Shown here: positions 22,979 through 29,695 of the stretch, in pieces
Layout: each line of letters starts with the position of its first letter
How positions within the stretch are numbered: position 1 is the first letter of the stretch
NCBI GenBank assembly: GCA_937875975.1
Contig: CALEEU010000217.1
Location: forward strand, 1 to 30,474
Reading direction: 5' to 3'
Origin: an uncultured Opitutia bacterium
GTDB lineage: Bacteria; Verrucomicrobiota; Verrucomicrobiia; Opitutales; UBA953
DNA length: 30,474 bases
Program-made: the position numbers and the translations under genes
Notes under the pieces: generated by a model
What the model was told of the DNA's origin: nothing
Databases searched by the model: none
What the model saw: only the letters and a program-made list of their open reading frames with translations

Positions 22979-24234
22979 GCGACCTCCTCCAGCGCGTGAC
23001 GGAGATCGCCCGCACGGCCAAGAAGGCCTCGCGTGCCCTCGCCCTCGCCCCGACGGCCGTCCGCGACGCCGCCTTGCGCGCCGCCGCCCAAGCCCTCCGC
23101 GCCGACGAAGCCACTATCCTCGAGGCCAACGCCAAAGACCTTGCCTCGGCCAAGGCCAAGGGCCTCACGGAGGCGATGACCGACCGCCTGCGTCTCGACC
23201 ACGCCCGCCTGGAAGATATTGCCGTCGCCTGCGAAGCGGTCGCGAAACTCCCCGACCCTGTCGGCGAAGTCACCGAGGATTGGACCCGCCCTAACGGCCT
23301 GCGCATCATCCGCCGCCGCGTCCCGATCGGCCTCGTCGCCATCATCTTCGAATCGCGTCCGAATGTCACCGTCGACGCCGCCGCCCTCTGCCTGAAGTCC
23401 GGCAACGGTTGCGTGCTCCGCGGTGGCAGCGAGGCGATCCACACGAACATCGCGCTGTCGAAGTCGTTCGCGACCGGCCTGCGTGCCGCCGGCCTACCCG
23501 CTGAGGCTGTTACGCTGCTTCCCTTTACCGACCGCGAAGCCGTCCCGGCCCTCGGCTCCCTCCGCGGCATCGTCGACATCATCGTCCCTCGCGGCGGCCC
23601 TGGCCTCATCGAGGCAGTGGTCAACTCCGCCAAGGTCCCCGTCATCAAGCACGACGCCGGGATCTGCCACGTCTACGTCCACGCGCAGGCCGACCTCGCG
23701 ATGGCCGAACAGATCGTGCTCAACGCGAAGTGCCAGCGTCCCAGCGCGTGCAACGCCCTCGAGACCTTGCTCGTCGACGCCGCCGTCGCCGGGAAATTCC
23801 TCCCGAAGATGGCTGCCGCGCTCGCCGCGAAGCAGACCGAGGTCCGCGCCTGCGCCCAGTCGCAGTCGCTCATGCCCGGCGCCAAGGCCGCGACGGAACA
23901 AGATTTCCGCACCGAGCACCTCGGCCTCATCCTCAACGTGAAGATCGTCGCCGGCCTCGCCGAGGCGGTCGCCCACATTGAAGACTACGGCTCGCACCAC
24001 TCCGACGCCATCATCACGGCCGACGAGTCCGCCGCCCGCTCCTTCCTCGCCCAGATCGACAGCGCGTGTGTCTACTGGAACGCAAGCACCCGCTTCACGG
24101 ACGGGGGCGAGTTTGGTTTCGGGGCCGAAGTCGGCATCTCCACCGACCGCCTGCACGCCCGAGGCCCCATGGGGATTCGCGAATTGACGACCTGGAAGTT
24201 CGAAATCGTCGGCCAGGGTCAGGTTCGGGGCTAA
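22975..24234 (+). CDS. proA: Gamma-glutamyl phosphate reductase
   Basis: NADPH-dependent reduction of glutamyl phosphate to glutamate semialdehyde, which cyclises toward proline. The 419-residue aldehyde-dehydrogenase fold protein shows VPIGLVAIIFESRPNVT (116-132), KSGNGCVLRGGSEA (141-154) and the catalytic Cys259 in QRPSACNALETLLV. The C-terminal block STRFTDGGEFGFGAEVGIST, with HARGPMG, is typical. It overlaps proB by four bases. proC is not in the window. Confidence 0.97.
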   Translation: MSDLLQRVTEIARTAKKASRALALAPTAVRDAALRAAAQALRADEATILEANAKDLASAKAKGLTEAMTDRLRLDHARLEDIAVACEAVAKLPDPVGEVTEDWTRPNGLRIIRRRVPIGLVAIIFESRPNVTVDAAALCLKSGNGCVLRGGSEAIHTNIALSKSFATGLRAAGLPAEAVTLLPFTDREAVPALGSLRGIVDIIVPRGGPGLIEAVVNSAKVPVIKHDAGICHVYVHAQADLAMAEQIVLNAKCQRPSACNALETLLVDAAVAGKFLPKMAAALAAKQTEVRACAQSQSLMPGAKAATEQDFRTEHLGLILNVKIVAGLAEAVAHIEDYGSHHSDAIITADESAARSFLAQIDSACVYWNASTRFTDGGEFGFGAEVGISTDRLHARGPMGIRELTTWKFEIVGQGQVRG

Positions 24235-24252
24235 TTTGGGTCGGTTTTCCGT

Positions 24253-24275
24253 TTGACAGACCCCCTCCCGGAAAC
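24253..24275 (+). promoter_or_regulatory. Possible tRNA-Asp promoter (-35 box)
   Basis: A perfect TTGACA is at 24253-24258 in the gap between proA and tRNA-Asp. The expected -10 position, from about 24276, reads CTTTCT, a poor match, so only the -35 is convincing. Confidence 0.4.
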
Positions 24276-24301
24276 CTTTCTTACCCTTCCTTTTGGCTAC
24301 C

Positions 24302-24378
24302 GGGGTGGTAGCTCAGTTGGTTAGAGCGCCGCACTGTCACTGCGGAGGTCGCGAGTTCGAGTCTCGTCCATCCCGCCA
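24302..24378 (+). tRNA. tRNA-Asp (anticodon GTC)
   Basis: The cloverleaf is complete. The acceptor stem GGGGTGG/CCATCCC has one G-T wobble. The D stem is GCTC/GAGC. The anticodon stem CCGCA/TGCGG holds loop CTGTCAC, giving anticodon GTC. The T stem is GCGAG/CTCGT with loop TTCGAGT. The discriminator is G, as expected for Asp, and CCA is encoded. The flanks TTTTGGCT (24291-24298) and AGCCAAAA (24378-24385) are complementary and would lengthen the acceptor helix in the precursor. Confidence 0.97.
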
Positions 24379-24523
24379 GCCAAAAGGGCTTACTTTCCGA
24401 CCGGTCCGCCGGTCCGGAAAGGGCTGCCCGGACGCTGTCGCCTAAGTGTCACCGTCCGTAGGCGGGACTGTGCATCCTTTTTGCTTCCCCCTCCGTCCCG
24501 AGTGGACAGAAATCAGTCACCTC
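24379..24523 (+). promoter_or_regulatory. Structured gap between tRNA-Asp and carboxyspermidine synthase gene
   Basis: Two elements are visible. At 24393-24421 a 12-bp stem with one bulge contains a tandem CCGGTCCG repeat; no T run follows it. At 24429-24464 two complementarities interleave: CGGACG (24429-24434) with CGTCCG (24453-24458), and CGCCTA (24439-24444) with TAGGCG (24459-24464). The two helices cannot easily coexist, because the second strands abut and the first strands are only 4 bases apart, so they look like competing hairpins. No clear promoter boxes were seen. Confidence 0.4.
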
Positions 24524-25723
24524 ATGAGCAAAAAAGTCCTGATCATCGGCGCCGGCGGCGTCGGCAATGTCGTCACCCACAAGTGCGCCATGGATACCGA
24601 GTCCTTCTCGGAAGTCATGCTGGCCTCCCGCAACGAGAACAAGTGCAAGGCCATCGCCGCCGACGTCAAGGCCGCCACGGGCCGCACGATCCACACCGCC
24701 GCCGTCGACGCCGACGACGTCAAGGCCACGGTCGCCCTGATCAAGTCCTTCGGCGCCGACCTGCTCATCAACGTCGCCCTGCCCTACCAGGACCTCCACC
24801 TGATGGACGCCTGCCTCCACGCCGGCATCCACTACGTCGACACGGCCAACTACGAGCCGCCCCACCTCGCGAAGTTCGAATACTCCTGGCAGTGGGCCTA
24901 CCGCGCACGCTTCGAGAAGGCCGGCCTCACCGCTCTCCTCGGCTCGGGCTTCGACCCCGGCGTGACCAACGTCTTCTGCGCCTACGCCCAGAAGCACCTC
25001 TTCGACACGATCGAGACGATCGACATCATGGACGCCAACGCCGGCGACCACGGCTACAAGTTCGCCACGAACTTCAACCCGGAGATCAATATCCGCGAGA
25101 TCACCCAGCGCGGTCGCTTCTGGGAAAAAGGCGAGTGGAAGGAAACCGACCCGCTCTCCGTCAAGTGGGTGTACGACTACCCGGTCGTCGGCCCGAAGGA
25201 CAGCTACCTGCTCTACCACGAGGAACTCGAATCCCTCGCCATCAACATCAAGGGCCTGAAGCGCATCCGCTTCTTCATGACCTTCTCTGAGAACTACCTC
25301 ACGCACCTGCGCGTCCTCGAGAACGTCGGCATGACCCGCATCGACCCGATCGATTTCCAGGGCCACCAGATCGTCCCGATTCAGTTCCTGAAGGCGCTCC
25401 TGCCCGACCCGGCTTCGCTCGGACCCCGCACCAAGGGCAAGACCTGCATCGGTTGCGAAATCACTGGCCTCAAGGACGGCAAGCCCCGCAAGGTCTTCAT
25501 CTACAACGTCTGCGACCACCAGGAATGCTACGCCGAGGTGAAGTCCCAGGCGATCAGCTACACGACCGGCGTCCCGGCTGCCATTGGCGGCGCGATGCTC
25601 GCCGGCGGCAAGTGGCTCAAGCCCGGCGTCTGGAACATGGAAGAGATGAACCCGGATCCGTTCATGGAAGAGCTCAACAAGCGTGGCCTCCCTTGGCACG
25701 TGAAGGAACTCCCCGTCGCCTGA
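24524..25723 (+). CDS. Carboxynorspermidine/carboxyspermidine synthase (saccharopine dehydrogenase family)
   Basis: Predicted NADPH-dependent enzyme that condenses aspartate semialdehyde with putrescine or diaminopropane to carboxyspermidine or carboxynorspermidine. The 399-residue protein starts with a Rossmann loop (VLIIGAGGVGNVVTHK, GAGGVG at 9-14). It carries NVALPYQDLHLMDAC, HYVDTANYE, LGSGFDPGVTNVFCAYA and, near the end, TGVPAAIGGAMLAGG, all typical of the saccharopine-dehydrogenase-like group. The next gene is nspC, whose product decarboxylates this compound, so a lysine-pathway role is much less likely. The start at 24524 (MSKKVLIIG) fits the fold; the open frame before it adds 26 residues over the structured leader. 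A terminator separates it from nspC. Confidence 0.9.
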   Translation: MSKKVLIIGAGGVGNVVTHKCAMDTESFSEVMLASRNENKCKAIAADVKAATGRTIHTAAVDADDVKATVALIKSFGADLLINVALPYQDLHLMDACLHAGIHYVDTANYEPPHLAKFEYSWQWAYRARFEKAGLTALLGSGFDPGVTNVFCAYAQKHLFDTIETIDIMDANAGDHGYKFATNFNPEINIREITQRGRFWEKGEWKETDPLSVKWVYDYPVVGPKDSYLLYHEELESLAINIKGLKRIRFFMTFSENYLTHLRVLENVGMTRIDPIDFQGHQIVPIQFLKALLPDPASLGPRTKGKTCIGCEITGLKDGKPRKVFIYNVCDHQECYAEVKSQAISYTTGVPAAIGGAMLAGGKWLKPGVWNMEEMNPDPFMEELNKRGLPWHVKELPVA

Positions 25724-25734
25724 ACGACCAAACC

Positions 25735-25759
25735 AAAGCCCGCTGCAAAGCGGGCTTTT
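25735..25759 (+). terminator. Terminator between carboxyspermidine synthase gene and nspC
   Basis: A perfect 9-bp stem AAAGCCCGC/GCGGGCTTT with a 6-base loop is followed by a short T run. It starts 11 bases after the stop codon and ends 38 bases before the nspC start. Confidence 0.87.
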
Positions 25760-25797
25760 CGTTTGCACCGCCCCCCGACGCTCCCAATTTCACCCTC

Positions 25798-26973
25798 GTG
25801 TCCGACGCACTCACCGAAGCTTTCCGCAAGGTCGACCTGAGCCAGGTCCCGAGCCCTTGCCATGTCCTCCATCGCGGCCTGCTGGAACAGAACCTCCGCA
25901 TCCTGCGCTCGGTGATGGACCGCTCCGGCGCCAAGATCCTCCTCGCGCTCAAGGGCTTCGCCCAGTTCAGCGAAGCGAAGCTGATCTCGAAGTATCTCGT
26001 GGGCACCACCGCCAGCGGCATCAACGAAGCGCTCCTCGGTCGCGAGGAATTCTGCGGCGAAGTCCATGCCTACTCGCCGGCCTTTAAGGACGAGGAGTTC
26101 GCCCACCTCCTCCGCGTCGCCGACCACATCTCCTTCAATTCGCCGACGCAGTGGAAGCGTCATAAGACCGCCGCCCTCGCGGCCGGCCGCAAGCTCTCCT
26201 TCGGCCTCCGCGTCAACCCGGAGCACGCCGAGGTCGACGTCGAACTCTACAACCCCTGCGCCTCCGGCTCGCGCCTCGGCACGCTCCGCTCCGAAATCAA
26301 ATCGCCGGCCGACCTCGAGGGCCTCGAGGGGCTCCACTTCCATACGATGTGCCAGCAGGGCTCCGACGTACTGGAGCGCACGGTCGCGGCCTTCGAAGCG
26401 AAGTTCGGCGAGTTCATCCCGCAGATGAAGTGGGTCAACTTCGGCGGCGGCCACCACATCACCCGCGAGGGCTACGACCTCGACCGCCTGGTCCGCATCA
26501 TCACGGGCTTCCGCCAGCGCTGGGGCCAGCATATCCAGGTCTACCTCGAGCCCGGCGAAGCCATCGGCATCGGTACCGGCGTCTTGGTGGGTACCGTCCT
26601 CGATCTGGTCCATAACGGGGTGGATATCGCCATCATCGATATCTCGGCGACCAACCACATGCCGGACACCTTGGAGATGCCCTACCGCGCCGACATCATG
26701 GACGCCGACCTCCCGGGCAAGCTGCCCCATACCTATCGCCTCGGCAGCGTGACCTGCCTGGCCGGCGATGTCATCGGCGACTACTCCTTCCCTGCCCCGC
26801 TTAAAATCGGCCAGCGCCTCGTGTTCATGGACATGTCGCACTACACGTTCGTCAAGAACACGACCTTCAACGGAGTGCCCCTCCCGGCGATCGCCAGCTT
26901 CGATCCCGCCTCGGGCCAGACACAGGTCGTCCGCCGCTTCGGCTACGCGGACTATAAGAACCGCCTTTCTTGA
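25798..26973 (+). CDS. nspC: Carboxynorspermidine/carboxyspermidine decarboxylase
   Basis: PLP-dependent fold III (alanine-racemase-like) decarboxylase giving spermidine or norspermidine. In 391 residues the PLP Lys52 lies in LALKGFAQF. GLHFHTMCQQ is near 179-187, NFGGGHH at 214-220, EPGEAIG at 251-257, and the C-terminal catalytic Cys320 is in CLAGDVIGDY. I start at GTG 25798, whose product (VSDALTEAFRKVDLSQVPSPCHVL) matches family length. The open frame upstream would translate through the terminator hairpin and is rejected. With the preceding gene it forms the complete alternative spermidine pathway. The 38-base leader is C-rich and lacks a Shine-Dalgarno motif. No lysine/ornithine decarboxylase gene is adjacent to supply the diamine. 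Confidence 0.93.
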   Translation: MSDALTEAFRKVDLSQVPSPCHVLHRGLLEQNLRILRSVMDRSGAKILLALKGFAQFSEAKLISKYLVGTTASGINEALLGREEFCGEVHAYSPAFKDEEFAHLLRVADHISFNSPTQWKRHKTAALAAGRKLSFGLRVNPEHAEVDVELYNPCASGSRLGTLRSEIKSPADLEGLEGLHFHTMCQQGSDVLERTVAAFEAKFGEFIPQMKWVNFGGGHHITREGYDLDRLVRIITGFRQRWGQHIQVYLEPGEAIGIGTGVLVGTVLDLVHNGVDIAIIDISATNHMPDTLEMPYRADIMDADLPGKLPHTYRLGSVTCLAGDVIGDYSFPAPLKIGQRLVFMDMSHYTFVKNTTFNGVPLPAIASFDPASGQTQVVRRFGYADYKNRLS

Positions 26974-27036
26974 CCGGGCGGGTAGGCTCTTGACCCGACG
27001 GACGGGTCTGACAACGTTGCGGCTAATCCATCATTC

Positions 27037-27651
27037 ATGAAGACCCGCGAAATTATTCTCATCCTCATCGCCGCCGCTTTCGGTGGCGTGGCCATCGTCA
27101 CCTGGAGCGGGGAAGAAGCCGCCAACCAGCGCGCCGCCAAGATCAGCAAGGAAGCCAATGAAGCCCGCCTGAAGAGCGTCGCTGATATCAACGCCCTCAC
27201 CGCCAAGGCCGCCAAGGACGCTGCCGACGCCAAGAAGGCCGCCGCCGACGCAGGCAAGCAGGCCGCCGACCTTCTCGCGAAAACCAAGACGGACGCCGAT
27301 AAGGCCGTCAAGCAGGCGGTCGACGACCTCGCCAAGGCCAAGGAAGACGCCGCCAAGGCCGCGGTGAAGGCTGCCGAGCTCGAGAAGGCTAAGGCCGACG
27401 CCGCTAACCGCGTCAACGAACTCACCGCCGAGCTCGCCCGCCTCCGTGACGGCTCCGAACTGAAGGAAGCGATCGCCAAGCAGAAGAAGGCCGAAGCGGA
27501 CCTCGAAGCCGCTTCCACCGCCCTCCGCGAAGCCAACGCCGCCACCGCTAAGGCCACCGCCCGCCTCGCTGAAGTCGAAGAAGAGAATCGCCGCCTCCGC
27601 GAGCAGACCAAGGGCACCGGCAACGCGTCGCCCAACTACCGCGCGCTCTGA
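27037..27651 (+). CDS. Membrane-anchored Ala/Lys-rich coiled-coil protein, function unknown
   Basis: No family recognised. The 204 residues have one N-terminal hydrophobic segment (IILILIAAAFGGVAIVTW, 6-23), likely a membrane anchor or uncleaved signal. They continue as an almost unbroken coiled coil (about 25-190) dominated by Ala, Lys, Asp and Glu, then a short polar tail ending NYRAL. There is no lipobox Cys. The composition recalls TolA-like or periplasm-spanning helices, but the sequence alone cannot show a role. It follows nspC after 63 bases and is closed by a strong terminator. Confidence 0.75.
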   Translation: MKTREIILILIAAAFGGVAIVTWSGEEAANQRAAKISKEANEARLKSVADINALTAKAAKDAADAKKAAADAGKQAADLLAKTKTDADKAVKQAVDDLAKAKEDAAKAAVKAAELEKAKADAANRVNELTAELARLRDGSELKEAIAKQKKAEADLEAASTALREANAATAKATARLAEVEEENRRLREQTKGTGNASPNYRAL

Positions 27652-27673
27652 GCACGGCCTCAGCCGCCCGAAC

Positions 27674-27699
27674 AGCCCGACCACCCGGTCGGGCTTTTT
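27674..27699 (+). terminator. Terminator of the coiled-coil gene
   Basis: A perfect 9-bp stem AGCCCGACC/GGTCGGGCT with a 4-base loop is followed by TTTTC. It begins 23 bases after the stop codon and lies just past the converging vsr stop. Confidence 0.92.
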
Positions 27700-27704
27700 C
27701 GTGC

Positions 27705-28145
27705 CTACGCGAAGACGCGACCTAGCTTGCTGAGCAGGGCCGGCCGGGCCTTGGCCCGCAATGCGTGCTCCCAAAGCCGTACTACGGTCCAGCCAGCTCG
27801 CCGCAGGTTGCGCGTATCGCGGCGATCGCGTTCCCGGTTACGCCGGAACTTCGCGCGCCAGAAAGCGGCGTTGCCCTGGGGCTGCGTGCCATGACGGGGG
27901 CAACCATGCCAGAAACAGCCGTCGACGAAGACCACGAGTCGCCGGGCACGGAAGACGAAGTCGGGCCGCACGCGGAAAGGCCGACCCTGGGCGTCGCGAC
28001 CACGGACGGTCTGCTGCCGCCGCCACCCGGACCAGCCCTCCGCCCGCAGGATCGCCGCGAGGGCCCCTTCGGTGGTCGCGTTGCCCCGCCCACGCACCTT
28101 GGCCATCAGGGCGCTGCGCTGGGCATGGGAATAGAGGTCGGCCAT
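27705..28145 (-). CDS. vsr: Very short patch repair (Vsr) DNA mismatch endonuclease
   Basis: Vsr nicks 5' to the T of T:G mismatches left by deamination of 5-methylcytosine. The 146-residue protein has the Vsr layout: an N-terminal RSALMAKVRGRGN, the catalytic RPDFVF (Asp62), the Zn-site block VDGCFWHGCP (Cys77, His80, Cys82), NAAFWRAKFRRNRERD and the C-terminal RLWEHAL. The last carries His127 where the E. coli enzyme has its fourth Zn ligand Cys in WEC, so the site may be Cys2-His2. No cytosine methyltransferase gene is next to it, although vsr genes usually accompany a dcm-type methylase. An AGGA lies 6 bases before the ATG, unlike most neighbours here. This may point to acquisition from outside. 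Confidence 0.92.
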   Translation of the reverse strand: MADLYSHAQRSALMAKVRGRGNATTEGALAAILRAEGWSGWRRQQTVRGRDAQGRPFRVRPDFVFRARRLVVFVDGCFWHGCPRHGTQPQGNAAFWRAKFRRNRERDRRDTRNLRRAGWTVVRLWEHALRAKARPALLSKLGRVFA

Positions 28146-28165
28146 GGCTTATCCTGGATATGAAA

Positions 28166-28191
28166 CAGCCCGGACCACAAGGCCCGGGCTG
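28166..28191. repeat. Inverted repeat upstream of vsr
   Basis: CAGCCCGG (28166-28173) pairs with CCGGGCTG (28184-28191) around a 10-base loop. It sits 20 bases upstream of the vsr ATG. It lacks a T run on either strand, so it may be an operator or leader hairpin rather than a terminator. Confidence 0.45.
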
Positions 28192-28213
28192 GTCGTCGAT
28201 TCCGCCCAATAAA

Positions 28214-28239
28214 GAGGGCCGGCATCCCTGCCGGCCCTC
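28214..28239 (-). terminator. Terminator of the porin gene
   Basis: A perfect 11-bp stem GAGGGCCGGCA/TGCCGGCCCTC with a 4-base loop lies 26 bases past the porin stop and is followed on the minus strand by TTTATT. Confidence 0.9.
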
Positions 28240-28265
28240 GTGCTATGAAGCCTAAATCCTAGGAT

Positions 28266-29585
28266 TTAGAACAGAACCTGAGCCTGGAGGCGGAAGATAT
28301 CCGCGTCGGCGTGGGCGGCGGAGTTGATGGTGGCAACACCGCTGGAGTAGCCGGTGATACGATCTTCAAGCTTCGCCTTCTCGTAGCCGAACTGGATCTT
28401 CGCGTTGTTCTTGTTGAAGTAGTAGTTCAGGCCCACGAAGATGCTGTGGGACTTGTCGTACGTAGAGTCAGCCGTTCCGGTGGTAGTGACTTCGCGGAAA
28501 CCGTCGCTGACCTTCTGGCCGCGGCCATCGGTGTCGAGGGCGGAGTAGCGGGCCACGGCTTCGAGGTTCTCGGAGAGCTTGTAAGCCAGGGTGAGGTTAT
28601 AGCCGCTCGGATCGCGGTCGAGGTAGCCCCTGTTCGACGTCGAAGTGGAGCTGGCGTCGAGAGCCGTGACGATGTACTCACCGAGGACGGTGAGGTCGCC
28701 GGTCACGTACTTGAAGTACGGATTGAAGCCTTCGGCCATGGCGATCTTACCATTGACCGCGGTGACGGCGCCGCCGGTGGCCGACGTCGCACCCGACGGG
28801 GTGAGGCCGAAGTTGATGCCGACGGTGGTGCCGAGGGGCTTCCAGTCGAAGGAGACGTTGGCATAGTAACCGAAGTCGTTGGTGCTAGCAGAACTGTAGC
28901 CTTGGACGGCATCGACGATCGCGGCGCCATAAGCCAGGGTGCCGGGGCCGCCTTCACCGATCACGACCTTGTTGGAGTAGTGGAGGCCGACGTGGCGGGC
29001 GCCGAAACCGACGCGACGACCGTTGTTGGACTCAGCCCAGTAACGGGTGACCATGGAGCGCTCGACGGTGTAGAGGGCGGAGGAGGAGGTGTTCTCTTCC
29101 TGGCCGAAGTTGACCTTCTGGTAGCCGAGGTCGAACTTTCCGACTTGGCTTTCCATGGTGACGACCGCCTTGTCGGCGGCGCCAGCGCCGGACTTGTCAG
29201 CGAAGTTCCAGACGAGCTCGCCGGAGAAACCGGCACCCACGTCGACCTTGGCACCGAGGTAGAGGCGGCGCATCAGGATGGTGTTGAGGTCGACGCCCTG
29301 GGTTTCGACGCCCGAGACGGTCTCGGAGTAGTCGGCCATTTCCCACTGACCCTGGATACGACCAGAGAAGGTGAGGCGGTTGGCACCGGCTTCCTTGATG
29401 AAGACGCGGTCCATGCCGGACGCGGTCTTGGTGGCGGCGGCCGTCTGAAGCGTCTTGGCACGCTCTTCAGCGGTGATGATGCCCTTCTTCACGAGAAGAT
29501 CGAGCGTGGCTTTGTCTTGGGCGAAAGCCGAAACCGACGTAATGGCGGCAGCGGCGATCAGCATGGACTTGAGGGTGCTATTCAT
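28266..29585 (-). CDS. Phosphate-selective-type porin (OprO/OprP-like)
   Basis: Predicted outer-membrane channel of 439 residues. A signal peptide (cut after about residue 22, SAFA-Q) is followed by a short helix LDLLVKKGIITAEERAKTL, common at the start of this porin group. A long run of amphipathic strands then begins at RLTFSGRIQGQWEMADY and includes LMRRLYLGAKVDVGAGFSGELVWNF. The protein ends in QAQVLF with a terminal Phe for BAM recognition. The fold resembles the Porin_O_P family; whether phosphate is the real substrate is not shown. The gene is monocistronic, with its own terminator and an inverted repeat upstream. An 18-base perfect palindrome covers its stop codon. Confidence 0.85.
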   Translation of the reverse strand: MNSTLKSMLIAAAAITSVSAFAQDKATLDLLVKKGIITAEERAKTLQTAAATKTASGMDRVFIKEAGANRLTFSGRIQGQWEMADYSETVSGVETQGVDLNTILMRRLYLGAKVDVGAGFSGELVWNFADKSGAGAADKAVVTMESQVGKFDLGYQKVNFGQEENTSSSALYTVERSMVTRYWAESNNGRRVGFGARHVGLHYSNKVVIGEGGPGTLAYGAAIVDAVQGYSSASTNDFGYYANVSFDWKPLGTTVGINFGLTPSGATSATGGAVTAVNGKIAMAEGFNPYFKYVTGDLTVLGEYIVTALDASSTSTSNRGYLDRDPSGYNLTLAYKLSENLEAVARYSALDTDGRGQKVSDGFREVTTTGTADSTYDKSHSIFVGLNYYFNKNNAKIQFGYEKAKLEDRITGYSSGVATINSAAHADADIFRLQAQVLF

Positions 29586-29695
29586 GGGTGTTGGTGCGGT
29601 TATGCGAGCGGACTATCTCATCCTAATGTTACAGGATGAAGACGAACGGGTGAAGAACCTGCCGTAAAGCAGGCGGGCTTAGACGGGCAGAAACC
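29586..29695 (-). promoter_or_regulatory. Porin upstream region with inverted repeat
   Basis: TCATCCT (29618-29624) and AGGATGA (29633-29639) form a 7-bp dyad around 8 bases, 33 bases upstream of the porin ATG. Inside the dyad, TAACAT on the minus strand could act as a -10. No convincing -35 was found. The dyad is a candidate operator or a leader hairpin. Confidence 0.4.

Noticed and set aside
24429..24464. H-type pseudoknot riboswitch
   Set aside because: The complementarity order fits, but with only 4 bases joining the first strands and none between the second strands both stems cannot stack; I kept it only as competing hairpins.
25453..25797. N-terminal extension of nspC
   Set aside because: It lies over the 3' end of the preceding gene and would translate through a terminator hairpin; the GTG at 25798 gives the family length.
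27705..28145. Defence island around vsr
   Set aside because: No methylase, restriction enzyme, toxin-antitoxin or mobile-element gene is next to it; the neighbours are a coiled-coil protein and a porin.
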